Of a stretch of DNA of 64,000 bases, positions 10,200-23,600 are shown one piece after another. The first letter of the stretch is position 1. Each line of letters starts with the position of its first letter. A program made the translations under genes and the position numbers. The notes below the pieces were generated by a model. The model did no database searches and was not told where the DNA came from. It saw only the letters and a program-made list of their open reading frames with translations. Source of the stretch: Ignelater luminosus (taxonomy: Eukaryota; Arthropoda; Insecta; Coleoptera; Elateridae); contig VTPC01090912.1 of the NCBI GenBank assembly GCA_011009095.1, positions 14,610 through 78,609 of the forward strand. Direction: 5' to 3'.

Positions 10200-12480
10200 T
10201 TCTAGTTCTAGAAAACCACCAGGCAGATTTTGTTGATTTTTGAGTATATCATCGCCCTTGGGCCCAATAGCGACATTGCACCGTCATTTCCCGCCCTGGT
10301 ACAAGGGGGGAAGCAAAGGTCGAAAAATCGCCTGGCCCTTAGTACCCGGAATCGGGAAATTTGGGTGGAAGCGCCGTTTTTTGGGATGTCCCTCCAATGG
10401 TTTTGAGTTAACCAAACTTGAGATTGGTTCTATAAGGCGATTTGTGTTTCTAAGAGATATCGATACCTTTTTTGGGACTGTGTTTACCATAGTGAGTCTG
10501 CGTGCGACAATCGTTAAAAAATTTCAAACGAAAAAAATTTATACAGCGAGAAGCAGAAAAGATAAGAGGACCAAATTCGGCATGCCTACTTAGAGTGTCC
10601 CGAGACACCCTTTGAGAAAAACAATTACCTCTTGGAAAGTAAATACGGGCGCCGTGCAGGTCCGGCTCGACGACAAATTTCCAAATTTACGAAAATGCTC
10701 TAAATTGTCCAAATCGCTTCGTATTCGAATCCTATATATAGAACCAATTCTTCTTAGCAGCTGTGCGCAAAAACGATCCTATTTGCGTTTGTTTTTCTCC
10801 CCCCATCTCCGGAAGAAATGAAGCGTTTTGCGCCGTACTAAGAGTCGTATCGACTTGGGACTTTTTTCGTTGTGTAGGATAGAGTGTAGGCTATCATATG
10901 GATGCGATTCGACCTGTCTTTAAGTGTTTGTCGGTGTAGTTATTTCGAAAAAACTGACATGATGTATATTTGAGATTTCGTAGCGCCCTTATTCGTGCTA
11001 TTTAATGAAAACGGTTTGCATCAATGGATAGCCCCACCCATTGGCTTTAATTTCGAGTTAGTGTTGAAACCCAGAAAAAGGTTATCTTCCGGGTCAAAAA
11101 AGCGACAAACCAAAACTAGTGCAAAATAGACCTCTGTATCCAAACAAAAGATGATCGAGAGATAAAAACCACACCGTTGCCATAGCTTTTAGCCACTACA
11201 TACGTTTCAATTAAAAACTTTTAGAAATCCGAAAACCCTGGATCTGGAGCTGGGGGGCCGGGACCTCTTCTAACCCCTTCTGGAACTCTTATTTATAGGT
11301 AAATAATCGCGATTCAGGTAGCAATCGATGCCCTGGGTAGTACTACATCTCCTAGCTGCGTCAAACTTGAATGGAGAGAAATCCGATTTTAAAACGGGGA
11401 TCGCTAACAGCTCGTTTGTTGATGCCTATGGAATAATTAATTTCTCCATATCTTCTACATTTTGACCGGGACGAGCCAAAAAGTGACAAGTGTACCCCAA
11501 CTTTGTACGCCACTGACACCCTTTCTAATAGGACGATTAACGTCTTTCTCGGGCAGAAAGGTAGCTGGGAACCTTTACCGTTACGCCAATGCTATAGCAA
11601 TCCGGATGGGGGAATATGCAACGGCAGCAAAGCTCTTGCAAGAGATCTTTGCGTTCTCTATTATTTTACGTTGGGTTAAATGGGGAAAATTTAGGAGGGA
11701 GCAGCAACACAAAATCTTATTGGGGCGTCGAGAAAACCATTGCCAGTAGAGTAGGAAACAATTTCTTGCTTATATCTTCATCTGTGTACGCAAGATGTTT
11801 TGAAATAGTTGCCAGATTCGAATAAAGCTGCACGCCACTGCTGAGCGTATGAGAAAGTTTATTCGTTCGGTTTTAAAAGATCCTGTTAGAGAGTGGCTTT
11901 CCGTATATACTCTGCATGTGTCACGTATATCGCCTAATAAACAAAAAAAGTTATTAATTTTAAGGCTGACCCCTGCATTTTCTAATGTTTTGAATTGGGT
12001 TAAACGGAAAGAATGCAGCGGGAAACAACTAGACGAGATGTAAGTATCGCATTGGAAATTCAGCGGCCCGAACAAGGGTAAAGCTCAAGGCGGGGCCGCC
12101 CCAGGCGGCCGTCACAAAATTACCCAAGCGAGACAAAACACAAAGCAACAGCATCACTAGCTCGTACCTCCCATACTTCATTCCCACCCTGCCACTTACT
12201 TCCCGCCTTTTTTTGTTTATTTCTTAAATATTCCCAACTGCAAAACTTCGCGCCACTCTTTACCCACAAAAGTCATCGAGATGCAAGCACACCAAGCACA
12301 AGCTACTCTAAACTCTCATTCCGGCACCCAAAGCCACAATTGGCTTGCGTCGCAAACACAAACTCCCATTTTTCACCCTGCGTCACTCGCTGGTCACCCA
12401 CTTTTTCTGAGTATTTTGTACTTATGGTCTGGCGGCTAATCCGGTCTTTTAGCAAGGATTCGCACGTGTCCGACCTGATT
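10200..12480. other. Unassigned G+C/CpG-richer block
   Basis: This block is visibly richer in G, C and CpG than both flanks (for example GGGCCCAATAGCG at about 10260, GGGGGGCCGGGACC at about 11250, GGCGGGGCCGCCCC at about 12090). Frames of 60-120 codons occur (plus strand 10240-10593, 11462-11749, 11849-12043) but match no family I recognise and overlap minus-strand frames. Possibilities include the LTR or untranslated portion of an unrecognised element, or a non-coding host locus. No terminal repeats could be matched by eye, so no class is assigned. Confidence 0.3.
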
Positions 12481-13379
12481 TTTAATAATAAAATTTTAAA
12501 AATGCATGCGATTAGAGAAAGTTTAATAAATAAAACGGAGAAAAATATTTGAAAGATTCTTAGAATATTGAAATAAATTTAAAAAGGAAAAGTAACATTA
12601 CACATCATGTTTGGTTTGATTAATAATTATTTGGATAATTCAATAAATTCTTGCATAAGCAGCAAACGCTGCAAATACAATTGTGCATTGTTGATGTGTA
12701 GACATTGCAAACATTCAGTACAGCCAACATCACAACGACAATTTCATTATTAATGTTTTGTAATTTATAAAAGAATAATGCTAAGTAAATGTTTAAATAC
12801 AATTATTGAAATTGCATTATTAAGATAAAACATAGCCTCGTAAGTTAGAATATATTTGGGTATTTGTTCAGATTTAACAATTATTGCTGTTAAATTAACG
12901 TTGGTAGTGATGGTGGATTTCAGTTTGCAATAATGACATAAGTCGATTGTTAAAGTTATTTTGACTATAGTGAATGTGATTGTAACTCTGACTTCAAGGT
13001 TATGTTGGACGTGTTTCCTTATTTTCGATTTAGTATATTGAGAAAACTGAGTTTCTGAAATGAAGGTATGTCTACTGTTTCGATGTAGGATTTTAAGTTG
13101 AAATTAAATGATTACGTGTGTAATGTTGATTTAAAAGATGAATTTACTTTTACTTCTGCGACAGTTAGTGAAATAAAACGCCAAGTAAAATCTTCAAGAT
13201 GAGGAAGTAAACAAACCTCTCACATCACTTAAACGTCGCAGTTTTAAAAGGCCTAATATTTTGACTGTTGGTGATGTGGGCAAACTAAAAGGCTGACACT
13301 AATTTATAAGAAGATGATGATTGAGAGACACTAATAATTGGCCAAAATGAAACAGAACTAACTAACAGCTTAGTGAAGA
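12481..13379. other. Intergenic, nothing recognised
   Basis: A+T-rich. Faint coding-like sequence begins near 13100 leading into the KRBA2-like remnant but carries several stops. Confidence 0.35.
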
Positions 13380-13870
13380 TAAAGTTGAACTGACTAACAA
13401 CACAGATGAGGCGGATGTTGGAATACCATCCAGAAGCCGTCTTGGAGAGAAAGATGAAAATAAATGGAGCTTGTATGGCATCTAAGACTTTTTAAATGAA
13501 CAGCTAAAGACATGCTAAATAAGTCCAACAAGAAATTTCCACATGTGCACATAGGACAAACAGTTCTGATTCAAATACCCGAGATAGGCAATAGGCGTGC
13601 TGACGGGCAGGTACTATTGAAACAGAAGATAGCCTTTATCTCACATATTAGTGTTAAACAGGTTCAGATGTAGTATAGATAGTCTACGCTCAAAACGAGT
13701 TCTTGGTTGATGATGAACAATTTATGAAGGCAAACAAGTCTCTTTGAGAACTGCAGCAGTGGTTAGAGGGCTTTTTATGGTAGATGTGGATGCAGAAATT
13801 ACGGTTTGAACAAAAAGTGCATTAATTGTAGAAATAAGTAGTAACTACTGCAATGCACCTAAATAGTACT
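13380..13870 (+). pseudogene. KRBA2-like (integrase-related) protein remnant, C-terminal part
   Basis: After several stops the plus strand reads DEADVGIPSRSRLGEKDE, then DMLNKSNKKFPHVHIGQT and VLIQIPEIGNRRADGQ, then a Cys-rich tail (CGCRNYGLNKKCINC). This order (KSNKKFP..VGdtV..P.P..DR...D, followed by a Cys-rich motif) is that of arthropod KRAB-A domain-containing protein 2-like proteins, the C-terminal part of transposon-derived integrases. Stops and frameshifts show it is dead. The integrase core is not visible. Assignment is by motif memory only. Confidence 0.45.
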
Positions 13871-14009
13871 TCTACTGAAAAAACCTTAAAGTAAAATTGA
13901 CTTCTCTTTAGATTGCTTGGGTCTGTCAATAACACAGCCATCTTCTAATTATTAAAGTAAAATCCTATTTTCTATATGGGTATCTTTTTATCTTTAGACG
14001 TTTTTTTAA

Positions 14010-14200
14010 GTTTTGTCATTTTAAAAGGATCGGTGTGCGATATGAACACTTACAAGTACTATGGACTTCGATTATTTTAGAATCTTCAGGATACAATATT
14101 GATTTCGTTCAATGGTCGTCTCCAACTTTGAACCCAACATAAACAACAATATGAGACTTATGGATTCTCTTGCTAAGCAATAAAGGAAAATTGAAACGAT
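14010..14200 (+). pseudogene. Tc1-like transposase C-terminal fragment
   Basis: From 14071 one frame reads ILESSGYNIDFVQWSS and then TLNPT before a stop. It corresponds to the Tc1 block with WpSqSPDLNPIEnLW, which contains the third catalytic acidic residue region. A following frame gives DLW. Only about 60 codons are recognisable and the PDLNPIE box is itself degraded (three bases lost). The rest of the element was not found. Confidence 0.5.
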
Positions 14201-17200
14201 GCACTTTTGTGTTGAGTGATGCACATGGAAAAGTTTACTAATTTTTGCATTCTATTTGATTCTGTATAGCTTACCGTAAAGAGCCTCAAAATCTTTTAAA
14301 GATACCCAAGGAGTTATACTTTTGTTTATAATACTAAAAGATACTAAAATTTAGACCAACTAACTGTAACTCTTCGAGGGTTTTTTTCCAAAAAATACGA
14401 TATTTCTAAGACAGTGAGTTTTTTTACATTGCTAATATTTGCAATTGCGTGTCTAGTAATTAAGGTGTAACTTTTTTCTCTTATAATTATACTGCAATAT
14501 TCTGTTACTGTATATAATACATTGTATGTTAATAAATGATAGGATATTCTACTCTTTATTAACAAATGTGAAGTCTCTATAGAACCATGGAAAAAGTGAA
14601 TGAATGATTGGTCTTTACTACGTGGTCAAGATCCTGTATTGATATCTTAATTTCGAATTTGTAGTCAAGAAAGAGGGAACATGTCAAACGGTTTTTCTGA
14701 ATAGTAATATTGAGGTTATGATTCAAACAATTTGCAAGTCTATTTTCTGCAAAGTCGTTGGTTGTTGCTTCCTGATCCAGATCTGTCGGAAATCGAATTG
14801 ATTCTAAATGAATATGAATAGAACTGGGGGAAAGATCATTAAATTATTCTTTATTATGCAAAATATAATCTTGATCCTGCTTAATATGACATAACACACT
14901 TCTTAAAAGAATGATAAACACGGACATAACACACTAAACTTCTGACTCATTTTACTGATTTAATTATTTGATGTCAAGTATTGGGTAGGGCCCTTACGTA
15001 TCATCTCTCACTGGGCAATATTTTTTCAATTCTTTACTTATTACAACGCCTCGACACAGATTTCATTAAGATAACAGGGTAAACTACTACTCTGGAAACC
15101 TTACATTCTTCTACCTAAACAAAGACACAGCAGAAAATAATTTACTCGGCTATTACTCCCATTTAATAAATATTTCAATATGCAAATTCATTCATATTAA
15201 TAAATATCGATGAGATCGATAAGTGATACAGACTGATCGAACAAGTCCCGTATCGCGAATCCGGCCACGCTGACGGCTCAATTACAGTGTTGATTTTTGA
15301 TTTATCCTCGGCGATTATAATTATTACACGGTGATCGTGCACCGGGGGGGCAAGAGAGAAAATGAGACAAAGCGAGAGAGGGTGCTTGAACTGGATTTTA
15401 AGATGGACCACCCGGGTAAACGTCAGTGGTACATCTTTATAACGTGTAACCAATTTTGTTGTCTCTTGCTTTTGGGTTCAATATTTTGATCTCGTTTTTT
15501 TTTTGTTTGTTTGAGAAATTCCTCATGGTTTCAAAACCGGTAACGCAATTTCTTGTATTTCTTTTTCCACTTGACTAATACGCTTCTTTTCAATCAATCA
15601 AATAAATTTTCCCTGATAATATTTGTTATGAGTTAGTGAGTGATTAATTACAAATCGTTGCCACTTTTTGCACAAGCAAACATCGGTTATGCAATATAAT
15701 TATGAAGCTCTAAAGGATTTATTTTTTTATTCTGTTTATATAGTTTTGTGTAATACTTGTTATTTATCACAAATTTCTCTTTAGTGGCGTATACATATTT
15801 TATTAAATATCTCAATCATGAATGGGCGCCAATTTCCAATAATTTCATGCAAAAAGGTATCTTTGATTCAGGGTTCTAAATTCCCACGAATTGTACTGTC
15901 TGAAATTTCTCCGGGTGGTGGAATAATTAACTTAAGTATTTGCTATTTCTTCTTGCTGAGTATAACGTTTAAGATATGCTCACGACTGTAGTTTCATGTT
16001 GGAAATTGGTCGTGATACCATTTTGAAAATGCAAGAAGGCAGAACAGAAGTAAGTGCTTGAGGAAACATTACAGTTTTTCATTGAAATTTTAAAATGTAA
16101 TTAAGCTAAGTGCAGAATGCTAATGTTCGCATACAGATCTATTCCATTAGTGAAGCAACCACGCCTGCTCTTGTATCGGAAACTTAAGAAAAGAAAGCTA
16201 TAAAACTCAACTAAATTTGGGAATGTAAGAGGTAAAAATTTTCTAGATACAGTTTCACTTGCAGGCCTTATGTACCATAAGTTAGATGCACAATCACTAT
16301 GTAATGACTTAAAACAAAACAATTCACCGAGGTCAAAATATGAGAAAAACATTCCCAGAAATTCTCAATAAATAAACTCAGAAATATGAACACCAAAAAT
16401 CCGCAAAATATCAGAACCTCATTTTTAAGATGAGATCTTTAGTAAGTAATCAAGCAACCTGAAAAGAAGAGGTCTGTTTTAAAATGTTTCCGCCATGTAT
16501 CACTTCTTGAACTGCAAAATATCATAGAACACAATCTTTTATTTAATGCCGAGCGACGAATAATAAATATTATGTCTCGTTCTGGGTTACAAGGTTGAGA
16601 AAAAATTAATTTAGTCTGTCAAGTCAATTAAAACTGGTTCCATAATCATTTAATAATAACGAGTCGATGTCTCTCATTTGCGGATTACATAAACCCACAC
16701 TGGAAGCGCGAAGGAGCTAAATTTAGATAACTAATTTACTTCTTTGGCTTGTACTACATTTACTGACAAATGACGAAAGTACGAACTATTTCAATTTTGA
16801 ATAAACTGCGTTAAACTTCCTTCGATTTTACTCCCTTTGGAACGTCGGTTTGTGGACATGCCTTTAAGCAACAGCAACAAAAGATTTTTTGGCCTTGAGC
16901 TTTTCAAGGCCACAAAATCTTTCCAAAAAACAAAGTTGCTTCCTATGAAAAGATGTTTTTGATGAAACACACTCAAATTCATACTTATATTTATATTCTA
17001 ATAATACTTTGACAGACTCTTCCAAATTAGACTAGAATGTGTTACAGGCTTCACAGAAATTTACAACCTTTCAATAAGTATGGTTGTAAGCCATCTTGCT
17101 TAAATGACTTCTTTGGTTTTAACTTTAATATAATAGTTCCGTGTATGTATTTCTTCTAAAAAAATAGATAATAAAGAGTTAAAAGAGTAAATGGAAAGTT

Positions 17201-17209
17201 TTATCACAC
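14201..17209. other. Intergenic, no gene seen
   Basis: About 3 kb of A+T-rich sequence without supported genes. A slightly G+C-richer patch lies at 15230-15440, with a run of Gs at about 15344. A short hairpin at 16881-16921 is listed separately. Confidence 0.4.
16881..16921. repeat. Short perfect-looking hairpin
   Basis: Two 18-base arms (AAGATTTTTTGGCCTTGA and its complement with one mismatch) are separated by a 5-base loop. It could be a remnant of a small inverted-repeat element. There is no evidence of transcription. Confidence 0.5.
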
Positions 17210-17760
17210 CAACCTGGAGATCGATATAAAGGTAATCAGAGCAGGATAAAAAAAATAAACTGAGAAACATAAAGGAACATAAAGTATTTATTGAATCGGG
17301 CATGACAAAAAGAGAAAGGAAAATACAGAAATTAATATCTGAGAAGGCCAAAGAAGAAAAGGCAAAGGTAAACAAGTGAAAGTGGGTTATATGAAAATGT
17401 ACATTAATGGTAAAATGTGGCAATAATAACTACACAGCCACAAAAAACTGACACAGCACAAAAATACAGACGGATATCTGATGACGAACAAAGCTATGAA
17501 AAGAAAAACGTATGGCAGGAGCGACAAAGAAAGTAAAAAGAACCACAAAGCGTAAGAACTGGATAAAAATGAGGACATAGAATGTGAAAAGTATCGCAGG
17601 GAAGGAGCAAGAGTTAATAGAAGAAATACAACAATTAAACATGGATTACGTTAGAATAACAGAAACAAAAAAAAGGAACATGTAGTATGGAACTGAGCAA
17701 AGGATATTGGATGATACGGTCTGAGGTAAACAAAGAAGAACATGCGAGAGCAGGCACGGC

Positions 17761-18047
17761 TCTAATAATTAACGGAAGCAAAATGGTAAACGTCGAAAAT
17801 GAAATGGTGGGAAATGAAAGAGCGATGTCGGTTAACGTAAAAGAAGGTCAAGTCTAATAATTAAGGGAAGCAAAATGGTAAACGTCGAAAATGAAANNNN
17901 NNNNNNNNNNNNNNNNNNNNNNNNNNNNNNNNNNNNNNNNNNNNNNNNNNNNAAGTCTAATAATTAAGGGAAGCAAAATGGTAAACGTCGAAAATGAAAT
18001 AGTGGGAAATGAAAGAGTGATGTCGGTTAACGTAAAAGAAGGTCAAG
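17761..18047 (+). repeat. Tandem duplication of about 92 bp inside the LINE endonuclease region
   Basis: The segment starting TCTAATAATTAA occurs at 17761, 17853 and 17956 and each copy runs into GGTAAACGTCGAAAATGAAA. The first and third copies continue almost identically for about 92 bases (encoding SVNVKEGQ at their ends). The second is cut by the N run. Either a real short tandem duplication or an assembly artefact made by joining allelic contig ends. Confidence 0.8.
17897..17952. other. Assembly gap (56 N)
   Basis: Run of 56 undefined bases within the tandem duplication. Its length is close to what one 92-bp repeat unit would need to be completed. Confidence 0.98.
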
Positions 18048-20620
18048 AAGAGTATTTGCTGATAGTAGCCTGCGGGTCGAATGAAGTAAAGAAGAAAAAG
18101 GCAGGTTTTTCGAAGACTTGCAAAATAAATTACACAAAAACAACATAAGAAAAGTGATAATAATGGGAGACCTAAATGACCGAGTCGAAAACCAGAATGA
18201 ACGATTTGAATGCTATCTGGGAAGGGAAGAAGAAAAAACAACGAATTCAGACGGAGAAAGAACACTGAACTTTTGCAGAGAAAATGAAATGATCGTTATG
18301 AACACGCACTTCAAGCATAAAGAAATACATAAGATCAAGAGGGAGATCACAAGCAGAAATAAAAAGTCAAATAGACTACTTCTTAGTGACCAAAAAACTA
18401 AAATTTAATATCAATGATGTTAAAGTAAAACGAGAACTGGAGATTGGAAGCGACCACTTTCTGATCAGCATGAAAGGCGATTACGGGACAAAGACAATAA
18501 CGGAAGTCATCAAAAGAAAAGATAAGATGTTCTTAGCTAAAGGAACTGCAGATTAAGGAGAAATATCGGGAAACTTTAGAACTATGGAGCGACCTTAAAA
18601 AAGCAATCCTGTCTGCAGCCAAGAAAGCATGTGGTATGACTAAAATCTCAAATAGGAAGCAAAATATGACACACTGGTGGAATGAAAAAATTAAAAACGC
18701 AATTAAGAAGAAAAACAAGAGTGGATAAAATATTTAGAGACAAAAAGGACACAAGACTATGAGGCATACCAGACGAAAAGCAAAAAGGTTAAAAACCGGT
18801 GAGAGAAGGAAAGAAGAAAAGCTGGATAGAATTCGGAGAAAAAATGAATACAGCCTATAATGAGAACCAAAAACTCTTCAACGCAACTCTGAGAAACGCA
18901 AGAAAAGAAAAAACTACCACGCTCAGAAATATGAAAAACGATAAAGGTGAATTCGTTACAGAAAAAGAAAAGATTATGGAGAGGTGGAGACAATATTTCA
19001 TGAACTTACTGGAAGGAAAGGTGTAAGCAACAAGGCAGACAGTAGAGTATAACCAGGAAGGGATAGAATATGAACAAAAAACGTAAGAAGTCGCAATAAC
19101 AGAGGGGGCAGTGTTAGATACGATAAACAAGACGAAAGAGGGCAAGACACCAGGAATAGACAATATCACTATAGAAATGATAAAGGGGGGGAAAAAAGTA
19201 ATGAAGACGCTAATGACCCTGATGAATAGAGTAGTGAATATAGGGATAGCCCCTAGTGATTGGCAAACAAGAATTGTAGTACCAATATACAAGAAAGGGG
19301 ACCCAAAAAGGTCCAAAGACTACAGAGGAATCGCCCTGCTCAGCACAACAGCAAAACTATACGCCAGAATAATAAAAAAAAAGAATAAGAGGAATCATAG
19401 AGCAAACCTTAGAAAAATCACAGTGCAGCTTCAGACCAAATAGAGCAGTAATGGATGCTATTTCTACAATACGGGAGATCAGCGAAAAGGTATTGAAAAA
19501 AGATAGAGAGGTCCATTTACGTTTTATAGACTTCGAGAAGCCTTCGACAGGACAGATAAAGAACTCATATGGAAAACGCTAAAGAAAAAGAAAATAGATG
19601 CAAAGAAAATAAAAGGAATACAGTATTTATATGGAAAAACGAGGAACTTTATTAGAATAAAGCATGACAAATCAGAATGTTTGAAAACCACGGAGGGAGT
19701 AAGATAGGGGTGCATCCTAAGCCCACCTCTATTTGCAATAGTCCTAGATGAAGGTATACGGAGGCAAGGAAACAAATGGCACAATATAAAGTTGGATACT
19801 GGGCAAGAACGAAGTAAAGATCTCGACAATAGAGTACGCTGACGATATAGTACTTATCGCAAAAAATGAAAAGAAGATGAATGAAAACCTAAAAATAATA
19901 AACAAAAGCCTAAAAGCGATGCACATTAAGATAAGCCTGGAGAAAACGAAGACAATGGTAATAAGTCACTCAAAGAAGAAACACCGAATAAATATGAAGG
20001 GTACAAGTGCATAGTTTTAAATACCTGGGCACCATACTAAAAGAAAACAAAAAACTGGACAAAGAGATCAAGGCAATAACTGAGAAAGCAGGCAGACTCT
20101 TTAACAGCATAAAGAGCGCATTTATAGACAAGAAGAAGAGAAAAAGTAGTAATCCCAAACCTTGGCTACGGATCTGAAGCATGGACAATGACAAGGAACC
20201 AAGAAGGAAACATCCAAAGCGCAGAGATGAGGTTCCTTAAAAAAATAGAGAGAAAACAAGATTAGATAGAATAGAAAACACTGTGTTTAGAGAAAAACTA
20301 CGGACGGAACCAGTGCAAAACAGTATAGAAGAAGAACAATTAAGATAGCTAGAACATGTTGTGAGAATGGAGGAGAATAGGTCAGTAAGAAGTGTGTATG
20401 AAGCCAAAACAGCCAAAAAGAAAAGAAAGGGAAGACCGCGAGTGACGTGGGTAGAAGAAGTCAGGGAAGCCGCAGAAAGAAGAGACATTAAGTGGAACAA
20501 GGTTTGCAGACGATCACTGGATAGAAAAGCTTGGAGGGAAGCAGTGAAGAGAAATCCGAGGCCGTAGCTCAACTCCACACAGCCTGACACTAGCAAGAGT
20601 AAAAAGGCTTTAAAATTAAA

Positions 20621-23600
20621 AAGAAAAGAAGAAAAGATGTCTTCTGTAATTTTCAACAGGACTACAGTTGGCAACAAAACAATGTAATTATTTGAAAATA
20701 GCTCAATATCAAATACATTTGATTGAGACCAAGATTCTATTACAGGATATAAATCAACATCTAATTCCGCAACACTCTCTTAAAACCTTTTACATTTATG
20801 ATTTAGTCTTTTTACATTTTGATAGACTATTTTCAATGAACATGCAGTTTTATCAGTGGATATTGATAAATCATTAATAGAGTTGCTTTCAGACATGTAC
20901 ACTTTCCGATGAATTGTCATTGTTTGTCAAACTAAGTAAAAAGATGTGGTATGTAGAAGAATGTCTTCTGCTTCTTACGAGTGCTTCTGATTATATAGGG
21001 TGTTCTATCTGTGCCTGAGGTACGTCAAATTGAAAGTTTGTTTTTCTTTTTCTTCCCATATTACGTATCGCAGCTATATTAAATCTAAATATTAGGCACT
21101 TGATTAGCTTCTACTACACAAAAGTGACAGAAAGAATGGAAAGAAAGAAAGATTGTAATTAATTAAACAATGCTTTGAGTTAAATTGCGTTATTTAATTA
21201 CTGCACTTGTAGTCAATAAGTTCATTATAAAGTTTCATCTATCAGTGTTGATTCTTAAGACAAATTTCCATTGCAATAGAAAAAAACGACCGTCCATACA
21301 ACTGAAGAGTGCATAAAACTTATTAAGATTAGGTTCTTGCTTATGTTTCAAAACAGTTTTAAGATGCTAATTTCTAAGAAAAAACGTTAAGAGGAACTAT
21401 AAATTTTAACATGTAAAACCTTATAACTTGCCTTAAAAAATATAACGATTATTCTGCGCTTGTTACATAACTTCAGTTTTGTAATTAAACTCTCGGTCTG
21501 TACGATTGTAATTTCGTCATTTTCTTACTTCAAGTTGTTATCTTTTAATTCCTTTTGGCTCTGCATAAGTAGTGTTTGTTATCTCTAATCGGTTCTGTAT
21601 CTGATCATCACCATTAATTAAAAGGTTTGGAAACATTTGATTAATTCCCTGAATTAACGTAGGACGCCCGGTATAAATTCCTCAGCTTGGAAAAGAAATA
21701 CAGGTGTTGATTTTTTAACCTTATCTCTGTTACCTTAAGGACGTTTTATGTAGAATTGTCTCGATTCTAATTTTTCTTGTTTTATTTTTTTTGCTTCGTT
21801 TATCTAGGTTTAATTCGTCCTTGTTTCCGAATTTATTATTATTCGCCTTATAAGTTTCAATTTTTATTGATTCACGTTAATACAGCTGTCTGTGATAATC
21901 ATATATTGGCTCTTTGTCTTATCTAGTCCATTTTTAATTAATTTTAGTCTAATTCTTACCTTTTTTTGTTATAGGAGCTTTTTTAAAATCTGTTTAACTT
22001 GTTTTCTATCTATCTTTAATTGTGTTCGTCTAATTATATTTCATAACTGTAAAATTTTCACCTTGAATATCTTTTATTAGATTCTATCATTGAGAGGAAC
22101 AACGGATAGCACCTTTTCTTTTGTTTACAGGATTCCAGTCTATATCAAAAGATTTTTTTTATAATTGCGAAGGCCTTTCTTTCCACTGATTAGATTACCC
22201 TATCTAGTAATTTTCCACTCCCACAGTTTTATTCTATATCCGGTTTTAAGAGATTTTTTTCTATGCACTTTTAGAATGTTTCTTTTTCATAAAAAGGGTT
22301 CTTTTTAATCTGTTCGCTAGGATAACTTTGGATCATTAAAATCTCTCTTTTGTTTGCTTTCCTTCATTTTTCAGAAATTTATCCTCGTCTTTTCGTTCAT
22401 AACTTTTTTGAATTACCCGACATTTCGGTTGAGCAGCTTTAGTTGCTGTCTGTTTGACATGAATCTCAGATAATCTCGCCCCACTTCAGCTAGCAGTGCG
22501 TTTTTTTTAACAATCAGCTGAGAGAACGCAAGTGAGAATTTTACCGCCTTCCTTACCTATCTTGAGGATTCTGATAGTTTTTCCCCAAAGACAACCGTTT
22601 TAAGTGTGATGCATGTTCTTTTTACCACTTGAAGTAAAATTAGTTACCAAATTAACTTCATGCTTGCATCTAACTGAAGTGAGGTAGGATTACCTGAGAT
22701 TCAAGCCAGAAGGAAAGCAACTTTCGTCGTAGACTCGAATGAAGGCACTGGTTAACTAGAGGTGTTCTTGTTCTGTACAAGGGAAAATCATCCCTGTTAC
22801 TTCCCTAGCGCGTTGTTATCAGTAAATGCACTACTGTTTTTTTCTCTCTGAAGTGCAGTTCCACCTTCTCGTTCTACAATTTTTGGATTACTAATCTTAA
22901 TTCCGAATGAAGTTATTATATTCTGATGATTCTGGGAACGGTTTCTTCCTATGAACGCTCATGCCGTTCTGATAATCGTTGCTGCAGTGAAGCCGAACGT
23001 CGTCCCCTGTTAGACTCCCCGATACCAGGACAACTGCGTCAATCCAACCTCAGGGTGTCGTCGATATACTTAATTTCATTTTGTTTAATTAATTAATACA
23101 CATCTATTTAGTAGTTTCAATTATGTAATTATTTGGAATTTTGTTGCATATTACTTCAGTTTGACTTAGGATACATATTTGAGTTACTAAATATTTAAAT
23201 GACCTTTATTTAATTTTACTATTATTTAAAATTTTGTTGTACCCATTATATTACAAAACGGTCGAGTTTTCATTTAATTGAGGAGGAACACTTCTCTTTT
23301 GTTTCAGCTTCTAATTGCATCCGGCAAAGTACAGATCTGTATTTCTCTTGGAGAGCTTTACGGGTAAGTTTTATTTGCCTTTAGCTTTTTAAATTTCAGA
23401 ATTCTTCTTCGTTATGCATTATTTGTTATATAAGTTTTACAGTAGATTCAGTTTTGACTTAGACTTTTTTGATCTATAATTTTTTTTGTATTGGTTAATT
23501 AGAATTGCTTAGTATCTTTGTTTTTCTTAATTTTACTTTATTTTTAAAATTTTCATTTTATGAGATAAAGAACTATTTAGTTAAAAGTTATTGATCTTTA

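Larger units (their letters stand above)
17210..20620 (+). pseudogene. Degenerate RTE-type LINE, near full length
   Basis: Plus-strand broken frames give an APE endonuclease: start near 17590 with SIAGKEQELIEEIQQL, IIMGDLNDRVENQNERF at about 18160, IGSDHFLISMK at about 18450. An RT follows: EGKTPGIDNITIEMIKGG 19140, DYRGIALLSTTAKLYA 19320, FIDFEKAFDR region 19525, GCILSPPLFAIVLDE 19710, and the Y.DD box near 19840. Last is a C-terminal region with RKGRPRVTWVEEVREAAE at 20430 and stop at about 20565. Lys- and Arg-rich coding upstream (17215-17560) may be the end of a first ORF. Numerous stops and frameshifts and an assembly gap interrupt it. It is on the opposite strand and clearly divergent from the RTE copies at 1.6, 24.7, 36 and 50.5 kb, so it represents a separate family. 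Confidence 0.8.

Noticed and set aside
10240-10593. 117-codon frame as a possible new gene
   Set aside because: No recognised domain, competing frame on the other strand, no splice or promoter evidence. Left inside the unassigned block.
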